Positions 51,201 through 60,911 of a stretch of DNA of 64,000 bases are shown here, in pieces; positions within the stretch are counted from its first letter, which is position 1, and each line of letters starts with the position of its first letter. The stretch is taken from NCBI GenBank assembly GCA_015056795.1, contig SVFO01000014.1, forward strand, positions 38,576 through 102,575, given 5' to 3'. The notes below the pieces were generated by a model. The model was not told where the DNA came from. It searched no databases and worked only from the letters and a program-made list of their open reading frames with translations. Made by a program: the position numbers and the translations under genes. This DNA is from Lachnospiraceae bacterium (GTDB lineage Bacteria > Bacillota > Clostridia > Lachnospirales > Lachnospiraceae).

Positions 51201-54200
51201 CTAGCGCTTGCCCTTTTTCTTCTTGTGATATTTCTTTTTCGTTGCGCTGTGGCGCGTCACGGTGCTTCCCGAGGACCTAGCAGAAGAAGTGCTCTTCGTA
51301 GCTGTCGATGCGCTCTTTGCACCCGATGCTCCCTTAGCTCCCGCGTTGTTCTTTGCCGTCGAAACACTACCCGTAGGATTCTTAGGCGCGAAAGCCTTAT
51401 ATCCAGCAAATCCACCTACCACAAGAATAACAGCAGCTATAAGCACGATGATCCAACCAGTATTCTTTCCCTTTTCCTTTTGCTCATCGCTTCCCTGATC
51501 ATCCGTACTTGCCTGATTCTCAGCACCGTCTCCTTCCTTCCCATCGGCACCATCCTTCGCCGTCTCCTGCTGCACCGCAGCTCCCGCGTTGCTGATGACC
51601 GCATCTGGGTTAGCCGTCTCTTCCTTTGCTTCCCCCTCCGTGGCCAGCTTAATGGTTCCAAAGCTGGAGGGATTCTCCGCTGCCACGTCCTTAATATCGC
51701 TAAAGGATCTAAGCCCTATGACATTGCCTTCTCCATCCGCGCTGCAAAGCTTTGCCTCAAAGCCAACGAGATTATGTACCCTCGGTGAAAGATCCGTCCA
51801 CTCGAAGGAAGCTTCCACGGCATATCCCTGCGCCGTCTTCGTCACGGTGGACTCTACCTTCTTCTCCGAAGCCCTTTTCCCCGTAGCCTTCACGGAGCCA
51901 TCCATGCCAAGCTTGTAGTACTTGTCATCCTTGTCATAGGAGATGCCTGCAGAATGATTTTCATCCAAATAAACCTCGAAGAAGGTCTTTGCCGCCTCGC
52001 TCTCCTCTACGCCTGTCAGCTCTGCAAAAACATAAAGCTTCTTCTCATCCCAAAGGAACTTGCACTTTGCATCTGCCGTAATGGTTCCCGTCTCACCGTT
52101 CAGCCAAACCGTTGTCGCAGTATTCCAAACCTCATCCTTTTCACCATCCACGGAAGGACTTCCCTTTGCAATTCTCGTGAGTGCAGGCTTAAAGGTACAC
52201 AGCGCATAATTTAAACTACTCGTCTCCTGAGAATCACGAAGGTCATTATAGGAAACCACGTCGCCATTTGCATTGGTAATCTTGACGTCAAACAGGATCT
52301 CCTTGCCAAATACAACATTATCTAAAGGAACCTGGAAGGTTGCCTTATAACCGCCGCCGATGGAGCTTGCCTCCTTACGGTTGATCGTGATGACCGTCGG
52401 TGTAATACCTTCCTTACCCAGACATTTTTCATCCACATACAGGGTCACAAAATCCTTTTCGCCATCCAGCGACTTGTCTTTGACCTCAACCTGAAGCTTG
52501 AAGCCCTCCTCATCCCAAATGGGAATCATGGTCGCCGTGGTCGTGTCACCTGAGCCAATGTCATAGGATACGGCATCCTGGAACTTTCCGTCGTAGCTTC
52601 TGCGCGCTTCCACCTTCTTCTGCACGACCTTAATCTTAGAGGGATCCACGAACGCCCAATACGCAGGCTTTGCCTCATAATTTCCGTCAAACAACAGCGG
52701 AACCTGCTTCTTCGTTCCGTCCGTACCACCGCCTACATTGCTCCTGCTCTGCAACCAGGAATAGGGATCGGTCACGCCCCAGAAGGTAATGCCACCGACC
52801 TCATAGCCAGGAATGGCATCCAGCTTCTTTAGTACCTCAAAGATGCTCTGGTAGACAAGCGCCTCGTCCATGTATTCCTGATCCTGCGTTGCCTCGGTGC
52901 CGTCGTAATTGTTACTACAGGACAAATCCAGCTCGGTCAGCTGAATCTTTCCAACCAGCTCCAGATAGGTTCTGGCCGCCGTCTCAAAGTTCTGAATGCT
53001 GAAGTCATTCATTCCATAGTGCGCCTGCATGCCAATGGCATCAATTCTGGTGCCTACGCCAGGAGCACCTGCCTCCGCCTGAACGGCCTTGACAAGCTCG
53101 CAGATGCTGGTCATCTTATCAGGCCAAATCTCTCCAAAATCATTGTAGTACAGCTCCAGGCTTGCGGGTGCATACTTATTGGCATACTTGAATGCATTGA
53201 TGATGAACTCGTTGCTCTGGTAAACATGCCACCAGCTGGATTTCTCTCCATGAGTCGGATCCGAAAGCTTTTCCGTTCCGCCCTTGTCATCACGATAAAT
53301 CTGGGAACCGCCAACACAGGCCTCATTCACAACGTCCCAGCCATAGAAGAGATCCTTATACTTACTGTCAGGACCTACGTAATGCTCTAAAATCGTCTTG
53401 ATGTACCATTCCAGACGCTGATCCATCACTTCCTTGGAAACGTAATCCTTGGAGGGATCATAATCCTCATGGAAGAACCATTCGGGAGTCTGCGCGTGCC
53501 ATACCAGCACATGACCACGAATTCGAATGGGATTGTCAGGATTCTCCTGATTATTCTTCCAAACAGCATTTACAAAGCGCTCGCCCCTCGACCAATCGAT
53601 CTTCGGAACCAAGAGATCATTGCCGTTGAACTTGATGGTCTCCTTGCCAGGACAAACGGCATTGGAATAGCCAAAGTTGGAATCTGGCTTCAGCTCATTT
53701 CCCGTCGTTACCGCATTTGCATGCTTTGTCAGAAGCGCCCATTCCTTCTTATTGTCCACGGGATGCGTTACCATGCCGACGATGGTATCCTCACCAAGGG
53801 CAGCAGTGATGGCATCCTTAAGGCTCGGAATGTCCTCAAACTGATAAGCCTCCTGCGCCGTCTTCGACTTCGTCTTCTTCATCGAAACGCCCGTGATGGA
53901 ATACGCGCCAATGTTTTTGCTGCTCTCCTGCTGGAAGCGAAGCACCACCTGCGTACAGCCGTCGCCAACCTGATAGGTACCAGAGAGCTGTACCCACTGA
54001 CCAACGGGGATCTCCTTCACCAGCGTTCCGCGAATCTCACTGCTGTAGGACTGACTCAGATACTTTGTCACATTGTCCTCGATGACCATCGGTCCGAAGA
54101 ATACCTGTCGCTCGGAATCCTTTGCGTCCTTAAAATCATCCGATAGCTTCACGTAATACGAAATTTCATATTCTGCGCCAGGCTCCACAACACTCGTGAC

Positions 54201-54503
54201 ATCCTGTGAAAAGCCTTGATAGCTCTGGGTTCTCCCAGAAATGGTGGCATAGGTCTTGACATCATCGAAGATTGCCTCTGCCTGTGATTCTCTCGTAATC
54301 GTTGCTCCCGTGTCCAGCCACGCGGACATGTCCGCCTCCGCAAAATTGGGATTTTGGATCAGGTTCTCTCCTGCTGCCAGCACTCGTTTTGCCGGCATCG
54401 TACCGATTCCTCCAAGCACTAGGGACAATGCCAAAAGCAAGCACAGAATGCGATGCGCCCTCTTTCCTCTTCCCTGTTTCCGCTGTTGCAACACTCCTAG
54501 CAT
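51201..54503 (-). CDS. Surface GH10 endo-beta-1,4-xylanase with carbohydrate-binding domains
   Basis: 1100 residues. A signal peptide (to about 43) is followed by a CBM22/CBM4_9-like module (about 45-210), the GH10 barrel (about 220-625) and two CBM9-like modules (about 640-960). Then come an acidic linker, one membrane helix (about 1014-1038) and a Lys/Ser-rich tail ending KKKYHKKKKGKR. Catalytic residues are the Glu in GWDVVNEAC (acid/base, about 391) and in QLTELDLSC (nucleophile, about 521). It cuts the xylan backbone outside the cell and stays on the surface. The tail after the helix is cytoplasmic if the helix is a stop-transfer anchor. AAAGGAG precedes the ATG, 20 bp after the MutS-like gene. 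Confidence 0.93.
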   Translation of the reverse strand: MLGVLQQRKQGRGKRAHRILCLLLALSLVLGGIGTMPAKRVLAAGENLIQNPNFAEADMSAWLDTGATITRESQAEAIFDDVKTYATISGRTQSYQGFSQDVTSVVEPGAEYEISYYVKLSDDFKDAKDSERQVFFGPMVIEDNVTKYLSQSYSSEIRGTLVKEIPVGQWVQLSGTYQVGDGCTQVVLRFQQESSKNIGAYSITGVSMKKTKSKTAQEAYQFEDIPSLKDAITAALGEDTIVGMVTHPVDNKKEWALLTKHANAVTTGNELKPDSNFGYSNAVCPGKETIKFNGNDLLVPKIDWSRGERFVNAVWKNNQENPDNPIRIRGHVLVWHAQTPEWFFHEDYDPSKDYVSKEVMDQRLEWYIKTILEHYVGPDSKYKDLFYGWDVVNEACVGGSQIYRDDKGGTEKLSDPTHGEKSSWWHVYQSNEFIINAFKYANKYAPASLELYYNDFGEIWPDKMTSICELVKAVQAEAGAPGVGTRIDAIGMQAHYGMNDFSIQNFETAARTYLELVGKIQLTELDLSCSNNYDGTEATQDQEYMDEALVYQSIFEVLKKLDAIPGYEVGGITFWGVTDPYSWLQSRSNVGGGTDGTKKQVPLLFDGNYEAKPAYWAFVDPSKIKVVQKKVEARRSYDGKFQDAVSYDIGSGDTTTATMIPIWDEEGFKLQVEVKDKSLDGEKDFVTLYVDEKCLGKEGITPTVITINRKEASSIGGGYKATFQVPLDNVVFGKEILFDVKITNANGDVVSYNDLRDSQETSSLNYALCTFKPALTRIAKGSPSVDGEKDEVWNTATTVWLNGETGTITADAKCKFLWDEKKLYVFAELTGVEESEAAKTFFEVYLDENHSAGISYDKDDKYYKLGMDGSVKATGKRASEKKVESTVTKTAQGYAVEASFEWTDLSPRVHNLVGFEAKLCSADGEGNVIGLRSFSDIKDVAAENPSSFGTIKLATEGEAKEETANPDAVISNAGAAVQQETAKDGADGKEGDGAENQASTDDQGSDEQKEKGKNTGWIIVLIAAVILVVGGFAGYKAFAPKNPTGSVSTAKNNAGAKGASGAKSASTATKSTSSARSSGSTVTRHSATKKKYHKKKKGKR

Positions 54504-54523
54504 GATCTTGTTCTCCTTTAAAA

Positions 54524-56158
54524 CTATTTCGTATTTCCTCTTCGTTCTACGATCTCCTCATAGAGATCCAAACCAAAGCTGGTAAGCTCTGGTGCATGCT
54601 GAATCATCTTAAATGTTCGAACGCCGCTCTGCAATCGCTCCGCCGACAGGAACTCAATGTCGGAATCAGGTCGTTCCTGACACTCCTGATACATCTTTCG
54701 CGCGAAGGATAACAAATGCGTTACCGTAAGAATCTTAACCCCGATCTCATTCAAAGCCTTGATAATATCATAGGCGATGACAGATCCCTCCTTTTCCGTC
54801 GTCGTGGCAAAGGATTCGTTCAAAAGGATCAATGGGCGTTCTCCCAAGTGCTCAATGATCTGGTTCATGCGGCCAAGCTCCTCGTCAAGTCGACCGCTGT
54901 TCATCTCACTGTCCTCACGCCTCGTAAAGTGCGTGAACAAATCAGGGAATATGGCGCTCTCAAAACGCTCTGCCGTCACCATCAGGCCGCTTTGCATCAT
55001 GACCTGCGCGATGCCAATGCTTCGAAGGAAGGTCGATTTTCCGCCCTGATTTGCACCCGTGACAATCAGGAGCATCTTGTGCTTCATGTCACAGGTATTT
55101 CCCACGGCATCCACGCGTTGTTCCAGACACATCACAAATTCCTTCAGTTCGCGGAAGGTGAGCTGATCCTTGTCGCAAACCTTCGGAAAGCAATATTCCA
55201 GCGAAAAGCGCTTCATCTGATGCTTCAGGTTGACAGCCCCAAGATAAAAGGCCGACTGCAGGTGCAGATTGTCAAAGAAGGGACCAAAGTCGCTGACAAT
55301 CGAAGCCACGCTGCCAATCAAATAGCTGACCACCTGAAATTCCAGCTGCGTCGTCTGATCGCGGATGGCAACCTCCTTCACCGTGGAGAAGGAATCCGGA
55401 ATTCTCGAATTCTTCAGCTCCTGCAATTTATCAATCGTGCCGCCTGGCTTGTAGAACTTTTTGTTCTGGGAAGCAACCTCCTGTAGCCTTAGGGAGCTGA
55501 ATTTCAGTCCCTCCTCCAGGCCGCACTCCAAGACAATCTTCGGTCTGACTACCAAGCCGCCAAACTCCTCCGTCTCGCGGTCTCCCACATAAAAGTCAAT
55601 ATCCTCCAGCACCTTTTGCACATAGGCCTCGCGCTCCTCGGAATATTCCTCCTTCAAGCGCTTTAAGAGACTGCGAAGTCCATGGGAATGCAGCTTTTCC
55701 TTTCGCTCCTCCAGCATGCTGCGAATCATATGCAAATGCGTTGTCAGCAGGGAAATCACACGAATATCGGAAATCAGCTTCGCCGCGGGATTGGAATTGC
55801 TCATCTTCTCCATCACGCCGCGTCCCAGCTTGTTCCATTCCTCAAGGACCTTCGAGCTAATTTCGTAAAGCGAACGAATCAGGTCCTCATTCTCCAGAAA
55901 ATCCTTTAAGATATCCTGACGATACCGAATCGCCTCCTCGGTTCTCAGGGGAATCATCATGACCTTGCGCATGCAGTCCTGAATATAGAGATCCTCTTTC
56001 CCGATTTTCTTAACCTGTCCGCTCTCCTCATAAATTACTTCCTTGGCGGCTGACAGAAAAAGCGCCTTCAGTCCAAGATCCTGAATAATGCTTTTTGCAT
56101 CATAGTACGGCGGATCCATCAGCTTGTCCGTTTGGTCATATAACAGAAAACTATTCAT
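54524..56158 (-). CDS. MutS-like ATPase, second of a tandem pair
   Basis: 544 residues. Only the lever and ATPase parts of MutS are present; the mismatch-binding domain is absent. Walker A is TGANQGGKSTFLRSIG (about 374-389) and the Walker B region is PLILLNESFATTTEKEG, where the usual Asp before Glu is Asn. A late switch HLLSFARKMY follows. Its start overlaps the stop of the first MutS-like gene by four bases (ATGA). Members of this MutS domain V family are common in Clostridia, with no proven role in repair. The pair may act as a heterodimer. Confidence 0.82.
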   Translation of the reverse strand: MNSFLLYDQTDKLMDPPYYDAKSIIQDLGLKALFLSAAKEVIYEESGQVKKIGKEDLYIQDCMRKVMMIPLRTEEAIRYRQDILKDFLENEDLIRSLYEISSKVLEEWNKLGRGVMEKMSNSNPAAKLISDIRVISLLTTHLHMIRSMLEERKEKLHSHGLRSLLKRLKEEYSEEREAYVQKVLEDIDFYVGDRETEEFGGLVVRPKIVLECGLEEGLKFSSLRLQEVASQNKKFYKPGGTIDKLQELKNSRIPDSFSTVKEVAIRDQTTQLEFQVVSYLIGSVASIVSDFGPFFDNLHLQSAFYLGAVNLKHQMKRFSLEYCFPKVCDKDQLTFRELKEFVMCLEQRVDAVGNTCDMKHKMLLIVTGANQGGKSTFLRSIGIAQVMMQSGLMVTAERFESAIFPDLFTHFTRREDSEMNSGRLDEELGRMNQIIEHLGERPLILLNESFATTTEKEGSVIAYDIIKALNEIGVKILTVTHLLSFARKMYQECQERPDSDIEFLSAERLQSGVRTFKMIQHAPELTSFGLDLYEEIVERRGNTK

Positions 56159-57654
56159 AACCGCTCCTTTAACTGCTCATACGTGAGCCGGTACTTGTTG
56201 ACCTGGTTCGCTGCACAGGCGGATTCCTCCGCCTCACTCCGCGCAATGCGGAAGGTTTGTAATCTCTCCTCATTCAGCATGGCTCGAAGGCTGACCACCT
56301 TCGGATGCGCCGACGCCAATTCCTTTAAGTGCGTTACATAGATGCCCTGACAATTCTGCTCGATAAAATGCGTAAGCACCTTCTTTCCCATGATCTCCGC
56401 ATCATAGGTTGCCGCCGTCGTAAACAGTTCATTGATGATGACGAAATCATTTTCCTCGCCATCCTCCATCATGGGAGCCAGACGAAGCAGCTCTTCCTTT
56501 AATTTTCCGCGTCCTGTCTCAATGCTCTCCTCAACGGAAAAATGCGTCAAAATATTCCTATAATATCGCACGTTTGCCTTCTTCGCAGGCACGTCCAAGC
56601 CCATCTTCGTGAAGAAAACGAGCTGCCCAAGACTTCTGGCAAAGGTTGTCTTACCGCCCTGGTTCGGACCCGTCAGAATAAAAAAGCTCTCTCCCTTTTG
56701 ATAGGCAAATTCATTGGCAACGACCTTTCTGCCCTCCCGATAAGCAACGATGGAAAGCGCCAGATCGTACAAGCCCTCTGCGCTGGTTTCCTCTTCTTCC
56801 CTTGCCGTCGGCGTGCAGAAGGTAAAGCCCTTCGACTCCATGTCCATCTGGAATGCGCGATAGGAAAGATAATAAGGAATCTCCTTCCAAAAGCGATAGC
56901 AAAACTCCTCCCCGAAGCTCTGATACTTTTCTGCCGTCTCCTTTAAGGCCTGAAACATCTTCGGGCGTTTGGAAGAAAGCACGGACAGACATTCATTTTC
57001 CAAATCAGCAAGATTCGGGCTGATGAGGAATGGACTCTTAAGCGTAATTCTGTCATGATCCCCACCCTTGTCCATAAAGGCTTCATAGTCTCCGTTTGTC
57101 GTTCCCTCGGAAATAATCATGCGATCCTTTTCGTAGGTGATGGTAAAGCGAAAAGCCATCAGCTCCTTTAGGACCTTTTCCACCTGCTCCCGCATGGTCT
57201 GATACTCCGCAGAGGCAAGATGCTCCTTGAGCTTTTGAAGAAAGGTCTGCATACCCTCAGAGGATAGTTCCATGGTTTGGAGTGCTTGGCATAGGTCACC
57301 AAACGCCTCGCAGTAATGATGAATGGACCAAAGATGCCAGACATTCTTTTGCATGGAGCTGAGCACTGCTTCTTCCTGCTTTCTGTTTTCCTCCATCTTT
57401 CCCGCCACTTCTAGGAACTTTAATAACGCCTCATGGCAGGCTGCCTTTTTCACATCGCCATATACGGCCCTGCGATATGCCTCACACTCCGCATTGCGAG
57501 GGAAATAGAGGAACATCTTTTTCACCTGGTTATCCCACTGCGAGGTCACCTTATCAATGATCTGATTGAGATTCAGATCCAGATAAAAGTCTGGCCTCGG
57601 CGCGTCCGTATGCGGGCTTTCCTGCATGTCCAAAATACTAAAGCCTTCCGCCAT
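56155..57654 (-). CDS. MutS-like ATPase, first of a tandem pair
   Basis: 499 residues from the ATG at 57654 (AAAGGAG upstream); the longer open frame to 57792 would translate a leader repeat. The ATPase part has Walker A LTGPNQGGKTTFARSLG and, in the Walker B position, FVIINELFTTAATYDAE, again with Asn-Glu where MutS has Asp-Glu. The VTHLKELASAHPKV switch follows. The N-terminal half is helical, without the MutS mismatch-recognition domain. The gene overlaps its paralogue by four bases, so both are made together. A hairpin GGGCATCCT / AGGGTGCCC and leader repeat A lie ahead of it. Confidence 0.82.
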   Translation of the reverse strand: MAEGFSILDMQESPHTDAPRPDFYLDLNLNQIIDKVTSQWDNQVKKMFLYFPRNAECEAYRRAVYGDVKKAACHEALLKFLEVAGKMEENRKQEEAVLSSMQKNVWHLWSIHHYCEAFGDLCQALQTMELSSEGMQTFLQKLKEHLASAEYQTMREQVEKVLKELMAFRFTITYEKDRMIISEGTTNGDYEAFMDKGGDHDRITLKSPFLISPNLADLENECLSVLSSKRPKMFQALKETAEKYQSFGEEFCYRFWKEIPYYLSYRAFQMDMESKGFTFCTPTAREEEETSAEGLYDLALSIVAYREGRKVVANEFAYQKGESFFILTGPNQGGKTTFARSLGQLVFFTKMGLDVPAKKANVRYYRNILTHFSVEESIETGRGKLKEELLRLAPMMEDGEENDFVIINELFTTAATYDAEIMGKKVLTHFIEQNCQGIYVTHLKELASAHPKVVSLRAMLNEERLQTFRIARSEAEESACAANQVNKYRLTYEQLKERL

Positions 57655-57667
57655 GTGCTTCTCCTTT

Positions 57668-57715
57668 CTAAATGAAATCGCTTCGCAATGATTGGCTACA
57701 TTCCACTCGGCTCCA
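57668..57715 (-). repeat. Leader repeat family A, copy 3 (ahead of the MutS-like pair)
   Basis: Minus strand begins TGGAGCCGAGTGGAATGTAG and has an ATTGC-GAA-GCGAT hairpin and a TTTAG end, directly followed by AAAGGAG. Other copies at 5016-5063 and 49985-50032. Confidence 0.75.
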
Positions 57716-57797
57716 TCACTGCGACACGAGGGCACCCTGCCGTTGCCGGCTAGGATGCCCCCTGTTTCATCCATCCGAAAACTAGATTCCAACTGCC

Positions 57798-60770
57798 TTA
57801 TGATTTTCTGTTGATGCTAATGATCTTTTCTTCTTTTTTTCCTACAGACCTTCCCGTAATTCTTTTCGGCCTGGGCTTTTCCTGATCAGATTTTTCCCGT
57901 CCGTCATTTTCCTGACTGGTCTTCTCCTGACTGGTCTTTTCCTGTCCTAACTTATCCTGCGTAGTCTTACCCTGCTTAAGCTTGTCTTGCTTGAGTTTAT
58001 CCTGCGTAAGCTTATCCAGCTTGGACTTATCTTGCTGCTTAGGCTCGCCTTTTTGCTTGGATTCGACCTGCTGCTTGGGCTCGTCCTGCTTCTTTTCAGG
58101 CTTACTACTCATCTCAACAAGCTTTTCCTTGCCAGCTTCCTTCTCTTCCTTTGCAATGCTTCTGCAATACTTTCTCTCGAAATCCCTTGCAGGCATGGGT
58201 CTGTCAAAATAGAAGCCCTGAATGTATTTGATCTTCATCTCTTTGATGATGTTATACTGTCTCAGGTTTTCCACACCCTCCACGCAAATGCTTGCACCAA
58301 GCGTCTCAGCCAACTCGCTGACCAGCCTGATGAAGTGCTTGGAATAGGAATCCTCCGTAAGATCCTTGACGAAGCTCTGATCTACCTTAATCGTGTCAAA
58401 CGCAATCTCATGAACATGATTCAAGGAAGAATATCCCGTTCCAAAATCATCCAATGCAATCGTCACGCCAAGCTCACGAATTCTCTTCAGGATATTCTTC
58501 ATGCGCTCCATGTCATTGATGGCAAGGCTCTCGGTCACCTCCAGCGTCAGGTGCTCTGGCTTGATACCCGTCTCCTTCAGCGCATTTTCCACAATCTCTA
58601 CGATGTCATTTTGCAGCAGCTGGATCACGGAAAGATTGACATTCACCTTGTAATCAAAGCCCTTGTCATTCCATTCCTTACACTGCTTACATGCCTTCAA
58701 AAGAACGTGATTACCGATGGGATTGATGAGGCCCAAATACTCCGCAAGAGGAATAAATTCTGCGGAGGAGAGAAATCCCAAATTCGTACTGTTCCAACGA
58801 ACCAACGCTTCCGCGCCCGCACATCTCGGTTCTCCATCCCATACATTCATGATCGGCTGATAAAAGACTTCGAATTCGCCAAAGTTCTTCGCCGTCGCCT
58901 CACGCATGCTGTTGCCAATGTCCAGTCTTCTGCGTTCTGCCGAGGTCGAGCCATTGTTATAGAACTGAATACGGTTCTTGCCAGCCTTCTTTGCGGCGTA
59001 CATCGTAATGTCCGCTTTCTTTACAAGATCCGTAACGCTCTCCCCACCATCAGGGAACGTGATCGCGCCCATGCTCATGGTGCAATAATAATCAGAATCC
59101 TTGAGGAACCAAGGCTTCGTGAAAATCTGCTGAATATCCTCCAGAATGATTTCAAATCGGTCATATGACTCGGGTGGAACTACAATGACAAACTCATCCC
59201 CGCCCATGCGATAACAGGTTGTCTCGATTCCAGGAATTCTCTGGAAGGCATGCGAAATCGCCTTCAATAGTGCATCTCCATACTGATGTCCCAAGCCCTC
59301 ATTGATATGCTTGAAATCATCCAAATCTAGGTAAAGTAATGCACCTGTCTTATTTTGCTTGATTGCCGACTCAATATGAATCGCCAAGTCCCTTTCACAG
59401 CAGATGCGGTTATAGAGTCCCGTCAAGAAGTCTATGTACGCCTGCTGCTCAATCTTGCCCTGATAATTCTTCTTTAAGGTGATGTCGTTCATGGAATACA
59501 TCCGCACGATGCTTCCGTCCACCCAGCGCACGTTAGAAATCGTCAGGTCATACCAACGCTCTTTTTCCCGATAATAAACCTCACGGCGCTCCATCTGTGC
59601 AAAATCCTCTTTGTCCGCCTCGGCATCCGCTCCTGATGTTTTCTCTTTGCTCTGCGTCGCCTCAATCTTCGAATCATCCTCTTCAGGCTTCAGAAGCCAT
59701 GCGAAATCATCCTTACGAAGCTCCGTCGGGAAGGTCTCCTGAAACAGACGATTCACGTAAAGAATTCTGCGTCCGCCATCTGCCCGAACCATTACGCAGG
59801 CATTTAAACCATCCAGCACCATCTCCATGGAGCTGTATGCGCTGTTCAAGGAATTCTTCTGAATCCTGCGCGTTAAAACATTATTCAAAATCTTTACGGC
59901 ATCTGTCGCAAAGATATCCTCTTCCTTCGTAAAAGCATGTCCCTTGCGATGGTTGAGCGAGATGACAAAGCCGCTCTCCTTCGGTCCCACCGGGAACAGC
60001 ATCATGGCCTTCACGCCAAGCTTATATATGTCGCGGAACTCAGGATCTAAAATCGTATCCGCATTTACAATTAAAGGCCGCTCTGCCTTCAAAAAGGCAT
60101 ATGCAGGGAGATGGGAGGTTCGATCAAAGAACGAGGTGAGCCCTGACTTACACCACTCACAAATCACGTCCATAAACTTTCCATTCTCCTGAAGCTTAAA
60201 GATCTGCGCAGTATCCAGTTCCATAAAGGAGCTGACCGCCTTAAGCCACTCGTTCATGATGCCTTCGATCGGCTCCATGCTATCCAAAAGCTGAACGATT
60301 CTGGCCATCGCCTGATTCATCTTTATACTTCGGTCCATTTTCTGGGAATTTGTCTGATTACGAATGTTCTCCGCTTCTGCCCCATAGGCCTGAAGCTTTC
60401 CCTGTAGAAAAGAAATACTGGCATCCCGAAGGAGCTCCGTGATCTGATAAAAAGCATCTTCACTCATCTCCTCGGGCTTATAGACTATCCAATACAATTC
60501 CTTCTCGCCGCGCGCCTGAATGGCAACCGCAGCTACCTGCTTATGGCCCTCGATATTCTCCACGGCCATATCCTCAATAGAATCATTCCCCATCACTCGT
60601 TCCAGCGCCAGCTGTTCCTGCAAGCCGTGATAATATCTGTCATCTCCCGAGATCCGAGTGATCTTCGTACCCTCATGATTTAAGCAATACGCAGAAATAC
60701 CTGATACCTTACAAAATCCATCCTGAAGCCTCTGCAATTCATTTCTGTCCAACAACTCCTGCAATGCCAT
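57798..60770 (-). CDS. PocR-GAF-PAS-GGDEF-EAL cyclic-di-GMP protein
   Basis: 990 residues, cytoplasmic. A PocR-like sensor (about 1-115), a GAF-like domain (about 150-310), a PAS-like region (about 315-440), GGDEF (about 450-610) and EAL (about 630-880). The cyclase motif RMGGDEFVIVV is intact, and so are the phosphodiesterase motifs EALVRW, NVNLSVIQ, EVTESLAI, DDFGTGYSSL and KVDQSFV. It could therefore both make and break c-di-GMP. About 100 residues after EAL consist of five-residue Lys/Gln/Asp repeats (QDKLK, QEKTS) before a basic end. It precedes the MutS-like pair in the same direction. Confidence 0.9.
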   Translation of the reverse strand: MALQELLDRNELQRLQDGFCKVSGISAYCLNHEGTKITRISGDDRYYHGLQEQLALERVMGNDSIEDMAVENIEGHKQVAAVAIQARGEKELYWIVYKPEEMSEDAFYQITELLRDASISFLQGKLQAYGAEAENIRNQTNSQKMDRSIKMNQAMARIVQLLDSMEPIEGIMNEWLKAVSSFMELDTAQIFKLQENGKFMDVICEWCKSGLTSFFDRTSHLPAYAFLKAERPLIVNADTILDPEFRDIYKLGVKAMMLFPVGPKESGFVISLNHRKGHAFTKEEDIFATDAVKILNNVLTRRIQKNSLNSAYSSMEMVLDGLNACVMVRADGGRRILYVNRLFQETFPTELRKDDFAWLLKPEEDDSKIEATQSKEKTSGADAEADKEDFAQMERREVYYREKERWYDLTISNVRWVDGSIVRMYSMNDITLKKNYQGKIEQQAYIDFLTGLYNRICCERDLAIHIESAIKQNKTGALLYLDLDDFKHINEGLGHQYGDALLKAISHAFQRIPGIETTCYRMGGDEFVIVVPPESYDRFEIILEDIQQIFTKPWFLKDSDYYCTMSMGAITFPDGGESVTDLVKKADITMYAAKKAGKNRIQFYNNGSTSAERRRLDIGNSMREATAKNFGEFEVFYQPIMNVWDGEPRCAGAEALVRWNSTNLGFLSSAEFIPLAEYLGLINPIGNHVLLKACKQCKEWNDKGFDYKVNVNLSVIQLLQNDIVEIVENALKETGIKPEHLTLEVTESLAINDMERMKNILKRIRELGVTIALDDFGTGYSSLNHVHEIAFDTIKVDQSFVKDLTEDSYSKHFIRLVSELAETLGASICVEGVENLRQYNIIKEMKIKYIQGFYFDRPMPARDFERKYCRSIAKEEKEAGKEKLVEMSSKPEKKQDEPKQQVESKQKGEPKQQDKSKLDKLTQDKLKQDKLKQGKTTQDKLGQEKTSQEKTSQENDGREKSDQEKPRPKRITGRSVGKKEEKIISINRKS

Positions 60771-60911
60771 GGATCTTCCCCACTTTCAAGTCATTTTTCA
60801 TGGAAATAAAAAACTTCGCGCGCCCCCCAAAAGCAGGCTTCACGAAGTATATTTTAACATAAATTTTATTTCTTGTATACTAGGAATTATGGAAGAAATG
60901 GGCATTTTCGG

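Noticed and set aside
57655..57792. N-terminal extension of the first MutS-like protein by 46 codons
   Set aside because: It would translate leader repeat A and a GC-rich hairpin; the ATG at 57654 follows AAAGGAG.
57987..59168. A 393-codon open frame opposite the GGDEF-EAL gene, with a Leu-rich start
   Set aside because: The Leu-rich part is the reverse of the Lys/Gln repeat tail. The GGDEF and EAL motifs fix the true strand.
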